Positions 44,412-53,964 are shown, counted from the first letter of the stretch. The stretch: 64,000 bases of DNA from Candidatus Rhodoferax odensensis (GCA_016718405.1 JADKDJ010000004.1:124001-188000), one strand, 5' to 3'. Translations and numbers: made by a program. The notes: a model not told the origin generated them from the letters alone.

Positions 44412-45623
44412 CTATGCCACCACTCCCTCTGCACGCATTCTCGCAATCTGGTCCACGTCATAACCCAGGGACGACAACAGCGCGTCGCTGTGCTCCCCCA
44501 GTTTAGGCGGGTCCCGCCGAAGCCCCAGCCGCTGGCCGTCCATCGCCAGCGGCAGCAGCGCCACCTTGGTCGCGCGGCCATCGGGTAGCGTCATGGCGGC
44601 CAGGCCACCGGTCTGGTTCAGATGCGGGTCGTCAAACAGCTCCTGCGGCTGCGTGATCGGCGCGAACGGCAGGCCGAGCGATTCGAAACGCGCCGACAGT
44701 TCGTCCGCGCTGAAAGCCTTCAGACGCTCGCGCAGCTGGGGCATCATCCATGCGCGCGCACGCACACGGTCGTTGTTGCCGCGCAGCTGATCGTCCGCCG
44801 CAAAGTCGTCAAAACCAAAGGCCTTGCAGAAGATTGCCCACTGCGTATCACTCACAACCGCCAAAAAGATCTGCGCGTCGTCCTTGACGCTGAACACGTC
44901 GTAAATGCCCCAGGGCGAAATGCGTGTGGGCATTGGCGCTGCCGGCTGGCCGGTGATCGCATACTGCAGCATGTGCTGCGCGACCAGGAACACGTTGTTC
45001 TCGAACAGCGCGGCCTGCACTTCTTGCCCCCTGCCGGTCTGCGCACGCTGCGTCAACGCCGCCATCACCCCGATGGCGCCAAACATACCGCCCATGATGT
45101 CGTTCACGCTGGAGCCCGCGCGCAGCGGGTCGCCGGGCCGCCCGGTCATGTAGGCCAGGCCACCCATCATCTGCACCACCTCGTCCAGGGCCGTGCGGTG
45201 TTCATACGGGCCGGGCAAAAAGCCCTTGTGGCTGGCATACACCAGCCGCTCGTTCAAACGGGACAGGCTGGCGTAGTCCAGCCCGAGCCTTTGCATCGCG
45301 CCGGGCTTGAAGTTCTCGCTCACCACGTCGGCCGTGGCAATCAGCTTGTGCGCCACCTCCAGCCCCTGCGCCGACTGCAAGTTGAGGGCAATGCTTTGCT
45401 TGTTGCGGTTGAACATGGCAAAGAAGCCCGCGCCCGCGCCCAGCAGATGGCGCGTGTTGTCGCCGGTGATCGGCTCCACTTTGATTACGTCAGCCCCCAG
45501 GTCCGCCAGCACCATGCCACAGGTGGGCCCCATCACCATGTGGCTGAATTCGATGACGCGGATGCCTGAAAAGGGGGGGCGGCGTTCTGCAGTTTGCGAA
45601 GGCGTCTTGAGTGATGGCTTCAC
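44412..45623 (-). CDS. Class III (CaiB/BaiF) CoA-transferase
   Basis: A 403-residue protein starting at GTG. It has RVIEFSHMVMGPTCGMVLADLGADVIKVE at the N-terminus (block split here over residues 22-50) and SVNDIMGGMFGAIGVMAAL, the family III fold. The position of the catalytic Asp of formyl-CoA transferase (block GRGQRVTVAMQDAV) reads GRGQEVQAALFEN, with Glu at ~208. Substrates are unknown. Convergent with pulA and divergent from exeA. Confidence 0.85.
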   Translation of the reverse strand: MKPSLKTPSQTAERRPPFSGIRVIEFSHMVMGPTCGMVLADLGADVIKVEPITGDNTRHLLGAGAGFFAMFNRNKQSIALNLQSAQGLEVAHKLIATADVVSENFKPGAMQRLGLDYASLSRLNERLVYASHKGFLPGPYEHRTALDEVVQMMGGLAYMTGRPGDPLRAGSSVNDIMGGMFGAIGVMAALTQRAQTGRGQEVQAALFENNVFLVAQHMLQYAITGQPAAPMPTRISPWGIYDVFSVKDDAQIFLAVVSDTQWAIFCKAFGFDDFAADDQLRGNNDRVRARAWMMPQLRERLKAFSADELSARFESLGLPFAPITQPQELFDDPHLNQTGGLAAMTLPDGRATKVALLPLAMDGQRLGLRRDPPKLGEHSDALLSSLGYDVDQIARMRAEGVVA

Positions 45624-45642
45624 GCGGCCATGCTTGCGGGCT

Positions 45643-47403
45643 ATGTACTCGCAGCACTTCGGCCTAACGCAGGACCCGTTCTCCATCGCACCGGATCCGC
45701 GTTACCTCTTCATGAGCGAGCGCCATCGCGAAGCGCTGGCCCACCTGCTGTTCGGTGTGGCGGGCTCGGGTAGCCAACCAGGTGCTGGCGCGGGCGGCAC
45801 CGGCGGCGGTTTCGTTTTGCTGACGGGTGACATTGGTACCGGCAAGACCACCATTTGCCGGTGTTTCCTGGAGCAGATTCCAGTGGGCTGCCACGTGGCC
45901 TACATCTTTAACCCCAAGCTGACTGTCGAGGAGTTGCTTCAGTCCATCTGCGAGGAATTTCACATCAGCGTGGTGGACACGGGGCTGAGCCCGCCCACGG
46001 CCAAGCACTGTATCGACGCGCTCAATACGTTTTTGTTGCAGCGTCATGCGGCGGGACAAAGCAGCGTGCTGATCATCGACGAGGCACAAAACCTGTCGCC
46101 AGATGTGCTGGAGCAACTGCGCTTGTTGACCAATCTGGAGACCAACGAGCGCAAGCTGCTGCAGATCGTGCTGATTGGCCAACCCGAGTTGCGCACCATG
46201 CTGGCACGCCCCGAATTGGAGCAACTTGCGCAACGGGTGATTGCGCGTTTTCACCTGGACGCGCTGAGCGAGCCCGAGACCACCCAGTACATCCAGTACC
46301 GGCTGGCGGTCGCGGGCCACACCGGTGCCTTGCCGTTTGACCGATCGTCGCTGCGGTGCATCCATGCGTTGACGCGGGGTGTGCCCCGGCGCATCAACCT
46401 GTTGTGTGGCCGCGCGCTGCTGGGAGCGTGGGCAACGGGCCTGCACGCCGTCGACCGAAAGGTGGTGGACAAGGCGGCGGTCGAGGTGTTTGGTCCGGAC
46501 CGCGCGTTGGCGCCGACCCGCCGGCCGGTCACAGCGTATGCGCTGGGTGGCCTGGCGCTGATCGCTGGCGCGGCACTGACCGGCACACTCCTGTGGAACA
46601 CGAAGCACACCAACGCATCTTCGCGCCAGAGCTTGGCCCTGCCCTCGGCGTTAACGCCAGCGCCACAAGGTGCGAAGTCATTGCCTCTTGCGGCGGCACC
46701 CGCCATGCAAGTTGTCGCGTCCGCACCGCAAGCAGCGGCTTCGTCAACCGCGCCGGGGCTGTCCACTGGCCCGCGTAAGCTGGTGGAGGCCGACACTCTG
46801 TTGACGCAGATGCCACGAGATATCACGGTAGCCTGGCGCGCGTTGGCGCCAAGCTGGAACTTGACGACCGGTGATGCGGACCCGTGCCAGGCCGCCGTGG
46901 CCAACGCAATGCAGTGTTACCGAGCCACCAACTTGACTGTGCCGCAGTTGCGCCAACTTGACCGGCCCGGCATCTTGACCTTGCAGGCGGACACCGCCCC
47001 GCCCGCATATGCCTTGCTGATCGGCCTGACCGAGCAGACCGCGATCCTGCGGGTGGCCGGCGAATCGGTCGAGGTCGCCTTGGTTGCGCTGAGTCGTCTG
47101 TGGCGCGGCGACTTCGCCACCTACTGGCGCCCGCCGGCAGGCTACAGCACGCGCTTGGCCGAGGGCAGCACTGGCCCCGTTGTCGAGCGTTTGGCGGCGC
47201 AACTGAGCCAACTCGATGGCCAGCCCGCTCCCGCCGCGGGCACCGGGTCGACCAGCCTGGACGCTGCTTTGAGGGCGCGTGTGCGGGCGTTCCAGCGCGC
47301 CCAGGGTCTCAAACCCGACGGACAGCCTGGTCCCATGACTCTGATGCAGATCGACAGCGCCACCGGCAGCATTACGCCGCGTCTGCAAACCATGCCGCAA
47401 TAA
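45643..47403 (+). CDS. ExeA/GspA-like ATPase with peptidoglycan-binding domain
   Basis: A 586-residue membrane protein. The AAA ATPase starts MYSQHFGLTQDPFSIAPDPR, with Walker A GDIGTGKTT (~63-71), Walker B SSVLIIDEAQNL and RVIARFHLDAL. A single transmembrane helix (AYALGGLALIAGAALTGTLLW, ~296-316) leads to a periplasmic part ending in a peptidoglycan-binding domain (LDAALRARVRAFQRAQGL). In Aeromonas, ExeA with ExeB places the type II secretion pore through the wall. It is followed after 4 bases by the partner gene. No other type II secretion gene is in the window. Confidence 0.9.
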   Translation: MYSQHFGLTQDPFSIAPDPRYLFMSERHREALAHLLFGVAGSGSQPGAGAGGTGGGFVLLTGDIGTGKTTICRCFLEQIPVGCHVAYIFNPKLTVEELLQSICEEFHISVVDTGLSPPTAKHCIDALNTFLLQRHAAGQSSVLIIDEAQNLSPDVLEQLRLLTNLETNERKLLQIVLIGQPELRTMLARPELEQLAQRVIARFHLDALSEPETTQYIQYRLAVAGHTGALPFDRSSLRCIHALTRGVPRRINLLCGRALLGAWATGLHAVDRKVVDKAAVEVFGPDRALAPTRRPVTAYALGGLALIAGAALTGTLLWNTKHTNASSRQSLALPSALTPAPQGAKSLPLAAAPAMQVVASAPQAAASSTAPGLSTGPRKLVEADTLLTQMPRDITVAWRALAPSWNLTTGDADPCQAAVANAMQCYRATNLTVPQLRQLDRPGILTLQADTAPPAYALLIGLTEQTAILRVAGESVEVALVALSRLWRGDFATYWRPPAGYSTRLAEGSTGPVVERLAAQLSQLDGQPAPAAGTGSTSLDAALRARVRAFQRAQGLKPDGQPGPMTLMQIDSATGSITPRLQTMPQ

Positions 47404-47407
47404 GCCC

Positions 47408-48292
47408 ATGTCCTACATTCTTGATGCCCTTAAACGCTCCGAGGCTGAACGCAACCGCGGCGCCGTGCCCGGTTTGCACTCGCCTCAAGTCGGCGGCCCG
47501 CTACCCCACACCGATCGCGCCATACCCGGCCGTGGGTGGTGGTTCGGCGCCGCCGGGTTGCTGCTGACCGGCCTTGCGGCGGGCCTGTGGGCCTGGCGCT
47601 CGCCATCAACTGGTGTCGGCCAGGCACCCGCGCAGGGGGCTGTCGTGGCGGGCTCCGCGGCCACGCCAATCCAGCCGGGTCCTGCCACTGCGGTGTCGCC
47701 AACGGTGGTCATGGCGCCACCGTCACTGCCACCGTCACCCGAACCTGCCCCACCGGCAGCGGCCACCCCGGTTGTGGCGAACCCCCGAGCCGGGTCCCAG
47801 CCGCCACCGCCGCCTCAGCCGACCGCCAGTACTGCAGCTGCGCTACCGGCCCTGACGCCTGAGGCTTTTCTGGCGGCGCTTCGAGCCGCCAGCGCCGCGA
47901 AGCGGCCCGGCCCAGCAGCGCCGGCTTTGGCGCCCTTCCCGGAACGAGGCACACCGGCCGTGCGACCGAGCCCGTTGACCACGCCAATCCAGATTGCGAC
48001 GCCAGCGCCCGCGACGACACCCACGGCGGTCGCGAAGGCGGTGCCGGCCCCGGCCGCCTCGGCCAGCGCGCCACTGCTGGGCGAACTGCCGGAAGATCTG
48101 CGCCGTCAGATCCCGGCACTGAACATCACGGGCGTCGTCTATTCGGAGAACCCGGGGCAGCGCCTGTTATTGGTCAACAACCAGGTGCTAACCCAGGGCA
48201 GTGCGGTTGCGCCCGAGTTGAGCGTGGAGGAAATCCAGCCCAGGAGTTCGGTGTTGAGCTTTCGGGGAACGCGATTTCGGGTGGCGCACTAA
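47408..48292 (+). CDS. GspB/ExeB-like general secretion pathway protein
   Basis: A 294-residue bitopic protein. It opens with the marker MSYILDALKRSEAERNRG, has one helix (WWFGAAGLLLTGLAAGLWAW, ~46-65), a long Pro/Ala linker and a C-terminal GspB domain (DLRRQIPALNITGVVYSENP, LLVNNQVLTQG). Partner of the preceding ATPase in assembling the type II secretion pore. Confidence 0.9.
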   Translation: MSYILDALKRSEAERNRGAVPGLHSPQVGGPLPHTDRAIPGRGWWFGAAGLLLTGLAAGLWAWRSPSTGVGQAPAQGAVVAGSAATPIQPGPATAVSPTVVMAPPSLPPSPEPAPPAAATPVVANPRAGSQPPPPPQPTASTAAALPALTPEAFLAALRAASAAKRPGPAAPALAPFPERGTPAVRPSPLTTPIQIATPAPATTPTAVAKAVPAPAASASAPLLGELPEDLRRQIPALNITGVVYSENPGQRLLLVNNQVLTQGSAVAPELSVEEIQPRSSVLSFRGTRFRVAH

Positions 48293-48389
48293 CCTTGTCA
48301 TGTCACTTTGCAATTGCTTGCTTTTTTGTCACAAATCAACCCACTGCAAGGTCATTAATCCGCGTCCAAGTACCTAATACAGTAAGACC

Positions 48390-49118
48390 ATGGAAAAACC
48401 CAAGGCACAAATGGTCGAGCCGCCCCGCGCGGTGTTGTTTGACGCCTATGGCACGCTGTTCGACGTCTACAGCGTCGGCCTGCTGGCCGAGCAGTTGTTC
48501 CCTGGTCAGGGGCAAGCTTTGAGCGTCTTGTGGCGCGAAAAGCAGATCGAGTACACGCGCTTGGTCAGCACCAGCAACCATGGGGCGCATTACCGACCGT
48601 TTTGGGAGTTGACCCGTTCGGCGCTTGTTTATGCTATCAAAAAGATAGTTGCTGGTGCTCATTCGGATTGGGCTGCAGGCGGATTTGATGCTCAAGTCGA
48701 GCGGCTGATGAACCAGTATCGGCACCTGTCGGCCTTCCCCGAGAACAAGGCGGTGTTGCAGGCGCTGAAAGACCGTGGCGTGGTCACCGGCATCCTGAGC
48801 AATGGCGATCCCGAACTGCTGGGAATCTCAGTGCGCAGCGCGGGTCTGGAAGGTTTGTTGGACCACGTCATCAGCGTGCACAGTATTCGCAAGTACAAGA
48901 CCGCACCCGAGGCCTATGCCTTGGGCGAGCAGGCCACGGGGCTGCCCGCCGGACAAATCGCCTTTGTCAGCAGCAACAGTTGGGATGCACTCGCGGCCAC
49001 CTGGTTTGGCTACCAAACGCTGTGGGTCAACCGCTACCAGTTGCCCTTTGAGGAGCTCGGCACGCAGCCCACCCGCACCGGCAACAGCCTGCGCGATGTG
49101 TTGGCCTTCTTCCCCTAG
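48390..49118 (+). CDS. Haloacid dehalogenase, type II (HAD family)
   Basis: A 242-residue HAD hydrolase, probably (S)-2-haloacid dehalogenase. It shows the nucleophile block AVLFDAYGTLFD (~16-27), VVTGILSNGDPELL, the Lys block RKYKTAPEAY and IAFVSSNSWDALAA, the order typical of the dehalogenase subfamily. The cap between ~30 and ~115 fits. The natural substrate may be another small acid; glyoxylate produced by some members could feed the neighbouring malate synthase, which is inference. Confidence 0.88.
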   Translation: MEKPKAQMVEPPRAVLFDAYGTLFDVYSVGLLAEQLFPGQGQALSVLWREKQIEYTRLVSTSNHGAHYRPFWELTRSALVYAIKKIVAGAHSDWAAGGFDAQVERLMNQYRHLSAFPENKAVLQALKDRGVVTGILSNGDPELLGISVRSAGLEGLLDHVISVHSIRKYKTAPEAYALGEQATGLPAGQIAFVSSNSWDALAATWFGYQTLWVNRYQLPFEELGTQPTRTGNSLRDVLAFFP

Positions 49119-49201
49119 CAAGGCGCAGGCGTCATCGTCGCCCTGACCCGCCAAATCCTTTCGATTCGCCACGTTCAATCATTCACCTTCGAGGCCCCAC
49201 C

Positions 49202-51445
49202 ATGACCACACGTACCCCCATTCATCGCCTGCAAGTTGCCACCGTCTTGCAGCAGTTCATTGATACCCAGGTGCTGCCCGGCACGGGGGTAGATAGCGCC
49301 ACGTTTTGGCAGGGCTTCGATGCCATCGTGGCCGATCTGGCGCCCAAGAATATCGCGCTGCTGGCCGAACGTGACAGGTTGCAAAGCGAGATCGACGCCT
49401 GGCACAAGGCGCACCCCGGCCCGATCACCGCGGGGGACCCTGCCAAGCCCACTGACATGACGCAGTACCGCGCCTTTCTGGAGCGCATTGGTTACCTGGT
49501 GGAGAACCCGAAGAAGGTCAAGATCAACACCTTCAACGTGGACGCCGAGCTGTCCAAGCAGGCCGGCCCGCAACTGGTGGTGCCCATCACTAACGCCCGT
49601 TATGCCCTCAACGCCGCCAACGCGCGTTGGGGTTCGTTGTACGACGCGCTGTACGGCACCGACGTGATCTCGGAAGACAAGGGCTGCGAGAAGGTCGGCA
49701 AAAAGGGCGGCTACAACCCTAAGCGCGGCGCCAAGGTGATCGCGTACGCGCGCCACGTGCTGGACCGCACCGCGCCGCTGAAGAAGGGCTCGCACGTCGG
49801 CTCCACCGGCTACCGCATCAAGGACGGCCACTTGGTGGTGTCCCTGGCCGGGGGCGGGACCAGCAAGCTGCAGCATGGCAACCAATTGGTCGGCTACCAA
49901 GGCGATGCCAAGAACCCGAGTTCGGTGCTGCTGGTGCACAACGGGCTGCATCTGGATATCCAGATCAACCGCGCCACGCCCATTGGCGCGAGCGACCCGG
50001 CCGGCGTGTGTGACCTGGTGGTGGAAGCCGCGCTGTCCACCATCCTGGATCTGGAGGACTCGGTGGCGGTGGTGGATGCCGACGACAAGGTGCTGGCCTA
50101 CAGCAATTGGCTGGGCATTCTGCAAGGCACGTTGACCGAGAGCTTCGAGAAGGGCGGCAAGACGCTGACCCGTGGCCTCAACGCGGACCGGGTTTACACC
50201 CCGCCATCCGGCAAGGGCAAGGCGGTCACGCTGCATGGGCGCTCGTTGATGTTCGTGCGCAATGTGGGCCACCTGATGACCAACCCGGCGATTCTGTACA
50301 CCGATGCCTTGGGGCAAACCAAAGAGATTCCCGAAGGCATCATGGACGCCGTGGTCACCACCACCATCGCCCTGCACGATTTGAAGCGCAGCAAGAAGGA
50401 CGCCATCCGCAACTCGCGCAAGGGCTCGGTCTACATCGTCAAACCCAAGATGCACGGCCCGGCTGAAGTGGCCTTTGCCGCCGAGCTGTTTGCCCGCGTC
50501 GAGAAGATGCTGGGCTTGCCCGACAGCACCGTCAAGCTCGGCATCATGGACGAAGAGCGCCGCACCAGTGTCAACCTCAAGGCCTGCATTGCGGCGGCGT
50601 CCAGCCGGGTTGCCTTCATCAACACCGGCTTTCTGGACCGCACCGGCGACGAGATGCACACCGCCATGCACGCCGGCCCGATGATCCGCAAGGGCGACAT
50701 GAAGACCAGCGCCTGGATTGCCGCCTACGAGAAGAACAACGTGCTGGTGGGCCTGAGCTGCGGCCTGCGCGGCAAGGCCCAGATCGGCAAGGGCATGTGG
50801 GCCATGCCGGACCTGATGGCGGAGATGATGAAGCAAAAGATTGGCCACCCCCGCGCCGGCGCCAACACCGCCTGGGTGCCCAGCCCGACCGGCGCCACCT
50901 TGCATGCTTTGCACTACCACCAGTTGCTGGTGGGCGACGTCCAGAAGGAGCTGGAGAAGACCAACTACAACAAGGCACGCGACGCCGTTCTGGGTGGCCT
51001 GCTGCAAATCCCCGTCACCGCCGCGCCTAACTGGAGCGATGCCGAGAAGCAGCAAGAGCTGGACAACAACGCCCAAGGCATTCTGGGCTATGTGGTGCGC
51101 TGGGTCGATCAGGGCGTGGGTTGCTCCAAAGTGCCCGATATCCACAACATTGGCCTGATGGAAGACCGCGCCACCCTGCGCATCAGCAGCCAGCACATGG
51201 CCAACTGGCTGCACCATGGCGTGGTGAGCGAGGCGCAGGTGAAGGAGACCTTCCAGCGCATGGCTGCGGTGGTGGACAAGCAGAACGCTGGCGACCCGCT
51301 GTACCAGCCGATGGCGGGTAATTTTGAAACGTCCATGGCGTACAAGGCTGCGTGTGAGCTGGTGTTCAAAGGACTGGCCCAGCCCAGTGGCTACACCGAG
51401 CCGCTATTACATGCCTGGCGGCTGAAGGTGAAGGCTGCGGTTTGA
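49202..51445 (+). CDS. glcB: Malate synthase G
   Basis: A 747-residue monomeric malate synthase that joins glyoxylate and acetyl-CoA to malate. Recognised blocks are VPITNARYALNAANARWGSLYDALYG, LDLEDSVAVVDADDK, the active-site region VYIVKPKMHGPAEVAF, KLGIMDEERRTSVNLKACI and LVGLSCGLRGKAQIGKGMWAMPDLM (each quoted in part). Slightly longer than E. coli GlcB (723). It supports growth on acetate or glycolate. No aceA or glc genes are adjacent. Confidence 0.96.
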   Translation: MTTRTPIHRLQVATVLQQFIDTQVLPGTGVDSATFWQGFDAIVADLAPKNIALLAERDRLQSEIDAWHKAHPGPITAGDPAKPTDMTQYRAFLERIGYLVENPKKVKINTFNVDAELSKQAGPQLVVPITNARYALNAANARWGSLYDALYGTDVISEDKGCEKVGKKGGYNPKRGAKVIAYARHVLDRTAPLKKGSHVGSTGYRIKDGHLVVSLAGGGTSKLQHGNQLVGYQGDAKNPSSVLLVHNGLHLDIQINRATPIGASDPAGVCDLVVEAALSTILDLEDSVAVVDADDKVLAYSNWLGILQGTLTESFEKGGKTLTRGLNADRVYTPPSGKGKAVTLHGRSLMFVRNVGHLMTNPAILYTDALGQTKEIPEGIMDAVVTTTIALHDLKRSKKDAIRNSRKGSVYIVKPKMHGPAEVAFAAELFARVEKMLGLPDSTVKLGIMDEERRTSVNLKACIAAASSRVAFINTGFLDRTGDEMHTAMHAGPMIRKGDMKTSAWIAAYEKNNVLVGLSCGLRGKAQIGKGMWAMPDLMAEMMKQKIGHPRAGANTAWVPSPTGATLHALHYHQLLVGDVQKELEKTNYNKARDAVLGGLLQIPVTAAPNWSDAEKQQELDNNAQGILGYVVRWVDQGVGCSKVPDIHNIGLMEDRATLRISSQHMANWLHHGVVSEAQVKETFQRMAAVVDKQNAGDPLYQPMAGNFETSMAYKAACELVFKGLAQPSGYTEPLLHAWRLKVKAAV

Positions 51446-51523
51446 CCATTGCTACATAAATGCCAGCATTAATGTGTTGCTGGATTTGATCGTTGGCCAG
51501 TCTGGCGCTTGATGCTTGAAAGC

Positions 51524-51547
51524 CAACGGCACCCGCGGGTGCCGTTG
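51524..51547. terminator. 24-bp palindrome between convergent genes
   Basis: CAACGGCACCCG directly followed by its exact complement CGGGTGCCGTTG. It lies between the stops of malate synthase and the MBL hydrolase and could end transcription in both directions. There is no T run, so it may be a weak or Rho-assisted terminator. Confidence 0.6.
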
Positions 51548-51548
51548 C

Positions 51549-52478
51549 TCACCCCGCGTTGCGAATCAACACCCCATCACGCCGCGCCGCCCCAACGCGC
51601 ACCAGATCGTCCAGCAGACCATCGACCCACTGCGAGAAATCCGCTGCTGAAAAGTGCTGCCGGTGCATCGCCGAGAAGTACGGTGTGGCCTGCGCCCAGG
51701 CGATGAAGTGCTCACGCTCCTGGCTTTGCGCATCCAGCAGTTTGAACTTCAGCAACACCTTGGCGGCGTGCAGAACGTGCTTGTTTGGATCGGCGGCAAA
51801 ACCGCGCAGACGTGCTCGGGCAGTGGCGATGGCGGCTGCCACATTGGCGAAGACCGCGCCGTGGCCTGGGATGACGATGCGGGGCGCCAGCGACTCGATC
51901 AGGTCGATGGTCTGGCCTACCTCTTCAAACGCATCTTGGCCTTCAAGTTCAGGAAACACGACGCCAAAGCCGCGCTCCCACAAGGCGTCAGCAGAGATCA
52001 GCACCCGCGCGGCGGGTTCAAACAGCACCACCGAATGGGTGTCGTGCCCCGGCGCCGCGTGCACTTGCCAAATCGAGTCGCCAAGCTGGATGTCGCTGCC
52101 CGGCACCAGCAGCGCGTCAAAGCGGAACCGCGGACAGGTCTGGCCGGTGGGCGTGTAGGTGAGCGCATCGGCGTCCCAGCTGCTGACGTGGTGTGCCAGC
52201 CCGGGTGGAATCAGCGTCTGCATGGCCGGGTAGACCTGTTGCAGCGCCGCGTTGCCACCGCAATGGTCGCTGTGAAGGTGGGTGTTGAGCAGCAGGTCGA
52301 GCGGCCGGCCCTGCAAGGCGGCCCCCACCAGCGCCAGCGTTTGCGCCGCGTGGCTGCTGTAGCCGCTGTCCACCAGCGCGCAACGGTGTTGTCCGCAAAT
52401 CAAGATGTTGTTGGACGACAGCCAGCCGCGCTCGAACACGGTGATGTCGGGGGGCAGGGCGGTAGCGGATGACGTCAT
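51549..52478 (-). CDS. MBL-fold metallo-hydrolase
   Basis: A 309-residue metallo-beta-lactamase-fold protein. The metal ligands are in NTHLHSDHCGGNAAL (~65-79), PGHDTHSV (~143-150), LISADALWERGFG and IVIPGHGAVF. A C-terminal helical extension follows (~215-309). Likely a thioesterase or glyoxalase-type hydrolase; the substrate is unknown. Confidence 0.88.
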   Translation of the reverse strand: MTSSATALPPDITVFERGWLSSNNILICGQHRCALVDSGYSSHAAQTLALVGAALQGRPLDLLLNTHLHSDHCGGNAALQQVYPAMQTLIPPGLAHHVSSWDADALTYTPTGQTCPRFRFDALLVPGSDIQLGDSIWQVHAAPGHDTHSVVLFEPAARVLISADALWERGFGVVFPELEGQDAFEEVGQTIDLIESLAPRIVIPGHGAVFANVAAAIATARARLRGFAADPNKHVLHAAKVLLKFKLLDAQSQEREHFIAWAQATPYFSAMHRQHFSAADFSQWVDGLLDDLVRVGAARRDGVLIRNAG

Positions 52479-52592
52479 GGTGCAGCACCAAGTCTAGCTG
52501 GACCGCCTGTTCGCGGGCGGTCACTTGGCGGACACGCGAGCGCCCGCGCGACAATCGCTGCAACTGCCGCCGACTCTTCAGGAATCATTGCC

Positions 52593-52823
52593 ATGCCCGC
52601 CGACTCCATCGCCCCCGACCCCCGCCTGTGTCCCCTGTGTGGCCAGGCCAACCAGTGTGCGATGGAAATCGAGAAGCAGACCGGCGTGCCACAAGGCGCT
52701 TGCTGGTGCTGCAGCGCCAGCATCAGCGCCGAGTTGTTGCGTCAAATCCCCGAGGCCCTGCGCAACCAGGCTTGTGTGTGCCCGGCCTGTGCGGCCAAGT
52801 CGGCGTCTACTTCGCCAACTTAG
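52593..52823 (+). CDS. Cysteine-rich CWC family protein
   Basis: A 76-residue protein with CPLCGQANQCAME at the front, CWCCSASIS in the middle and CVCPACAAK at the end, the Cys pattern of the CWC family. Probably binds zinc; role unknown. Its 3' end overlaps the convergent gene at 52807 by 17 bases. Confidence 0.85.
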   Translation: MPADSIAPDPRLCPLCGQANQCAMEIEKQTGVPQGACWCCSASISAELLRQIPEALRNQACVCPACAAKSASTSPT

Positions 52824-53214
52824 CGGCCTTGCGCTCGCGGTGCTTGCGCCGTGCGTCGAGCCGCCACGCCAGGAAGGGCAGGATCAGGATCGAGCCCGGC
52901 ACGACCCAGATCAGCAGGTAGGGGCTGACGGTTGAGGCCGCGCGCAACATGGCCTTGAGGTCGGCGCGTTCCTGTGTGGTCCACTTGCCGCCGTTGCGCG
53001 GTTTCATCAGCAGCGGCAGCGCGCCCCTGATCTTGCCCAACTCGGCACGCATGCGGTTCTTTTCGCGCGAGTTGCTGGCCAGGAACGAGCACCACCACTG
53101 CGGCGCGTTGCGCATGCGGGCCTGGAACACATGGGTCTGATTGGCATCGAACGTGCCTTTTGCGCTCGATAGGTCAGCGCTGGCCAGGGGTTTGTGATGG
53201 TCAGGATCGGTCAT
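52807..53214 (-). CDS. Conserved hypothetical protein with one membrane segment (LETM1-like)
   Basis: A 135-residue protein. The first half is soluble with KNRMRAELGKIRGALPLL. A hydrophobic segment (SPYLLIWVVPGSILILPFLAW, ~93-113) is followed by a strongly basic tail (RLDARRKHRERKAAKLAK). The segment and tail are reminiscent of LETM1-like proteins, but the match is weak. It ends just upstream of the YqjK-like gene (3 bases). Confidence 0.6.
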   Translation of the reverse strand: MTDPDHHKPLASADLSSAKGTFDANQTHVFQARMRNAPQWWCSFLASNSREKNRMRAELGKIRGALPLLMKPRNGGKWTTQERADLKAMLRAASTVSPYLLIWVVPGSILILPFLAWRLDARRKHRERKAAKLAK

Positions 53215-53217
53215 GGT

Positions 53218-53562
53218 TCAGGGCCGGTCAGCCGCGCTGCGGAAGGCGCGAAACAGTTCGCTGACTTGGTGGCCCCTGCTGCGCCAGGCGCGCCAGCCCC
53301 GCCACCCCACAATGCCCCAGCGCAGGGATCGCAAAACCCAGCGCGGGCGCCAGACCACCACCGCGACCACCACCGCCACCACCACGCCGGGATGGGCCTG
53401 CGCATAGGCCCTGGCGCGCTGCAACCAGGCCATGCCTCGGTCGGCCAGGCCCAGGGCGCTGGCCAGCGGCGCCAGGTCACGCGCGATCAACTCGCGCTGC
53501 GCGCCGATGCGTTCGCGCAAACGGCCGCGCTGCACGTAGAGTTCAATCAGCCGCTCGTCCAT
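53218..53562 (-). CDS. YqjK-like protein
   Basis: A 114-residue basic protein with an N-terminal helix (RLIELYVQRGRLRERIGAQR) and a short hydrophobic segment (GVVVAVVVAVVVW). It has the look and position of YqjK in the yqjD-yqjE-yqjK set, though the length and tail vary. Its start overlaps the preceding gene by 20 bases. Function unknown. Confidence 0.6.
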   Translation of the reverse strand: MDERLIELYVQRGRLRERIGAQRELIARDLAPLASALGLADRGMAWLQRARAYAQAHPGVVVAVVVAVVVWRPRWVLRSLRWGIVGWRGWRAWRSRGHQVSELFRAFRSAADRP

Positions 53563-53947
53563 GGCCGGTGGCGGCTCTCAGTTGGCGCAGGTCTTCCTGC
53601 AGCTCGGCCAGGCTGGCAGCGAACAGGGGCTCGGTCTTGGTGGCCGTGCGCCGCAGCGCCAGTAATAGAAACAGGGCCATCACCCAAACGACGGCGACCG
53701 AAAGTGCTACCACCGCTACGCGGTTGTCCCAGAACACCAGCGCCAGCAAGCCCACGGTGAGCACCACGCCCAGGCCCACACAGAACAGCAGGGCCTGCGC
53801 CAGCATCAGCTTGCGCATGGCCATGGCGCGGGCTATCTCCAGCTCGTTGCCCAGCAGCTCCAGGCGCGTGTGGCCGACCGCCAGGGCAGTGGCGGCGATG
53901 TTCTTGACGGCGGCGAAGGTGCCCTGGCCGCCCGGTGGCGCGCTCAT
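53543..53947 (-). CDS. Phage holin superfamily III / YqjE-like protein
   Basis: A 134-residue membrane protein with two adjacent helices (LMLAQALLFCVGLGVVLTVG and VAVVALSVAVVWVMALFLLL), preceded by HTRLELLGNELEIARAM. The pattern is that of YqjE. It is the middle gene of three small envelope genes associated in E. coli with stationary phase and stress. Confidence 0.78.
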   Translation of the reverse strand: MSAPPGGQGTFAAVKNIAATALAVGHTRLELLGNELEIARAMAMRKLMLAQALLFCVGLGVVLTVGLLALVFWDNRVAVVALSVAVVWVMALFLLLALRRTATKTEPLFAASLAELQEDLRQLRAATGHGRAAD

Positions 53948-53964
53948 GGTGGGCGTTCAGTCGA

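Noticed and set aside
49175..51217. 680-residue open frame on the minus strand
   Set aside because: Antisense shadow of malate synthase G; composition is typical of reverse-strand reading of a GC-rich gene.
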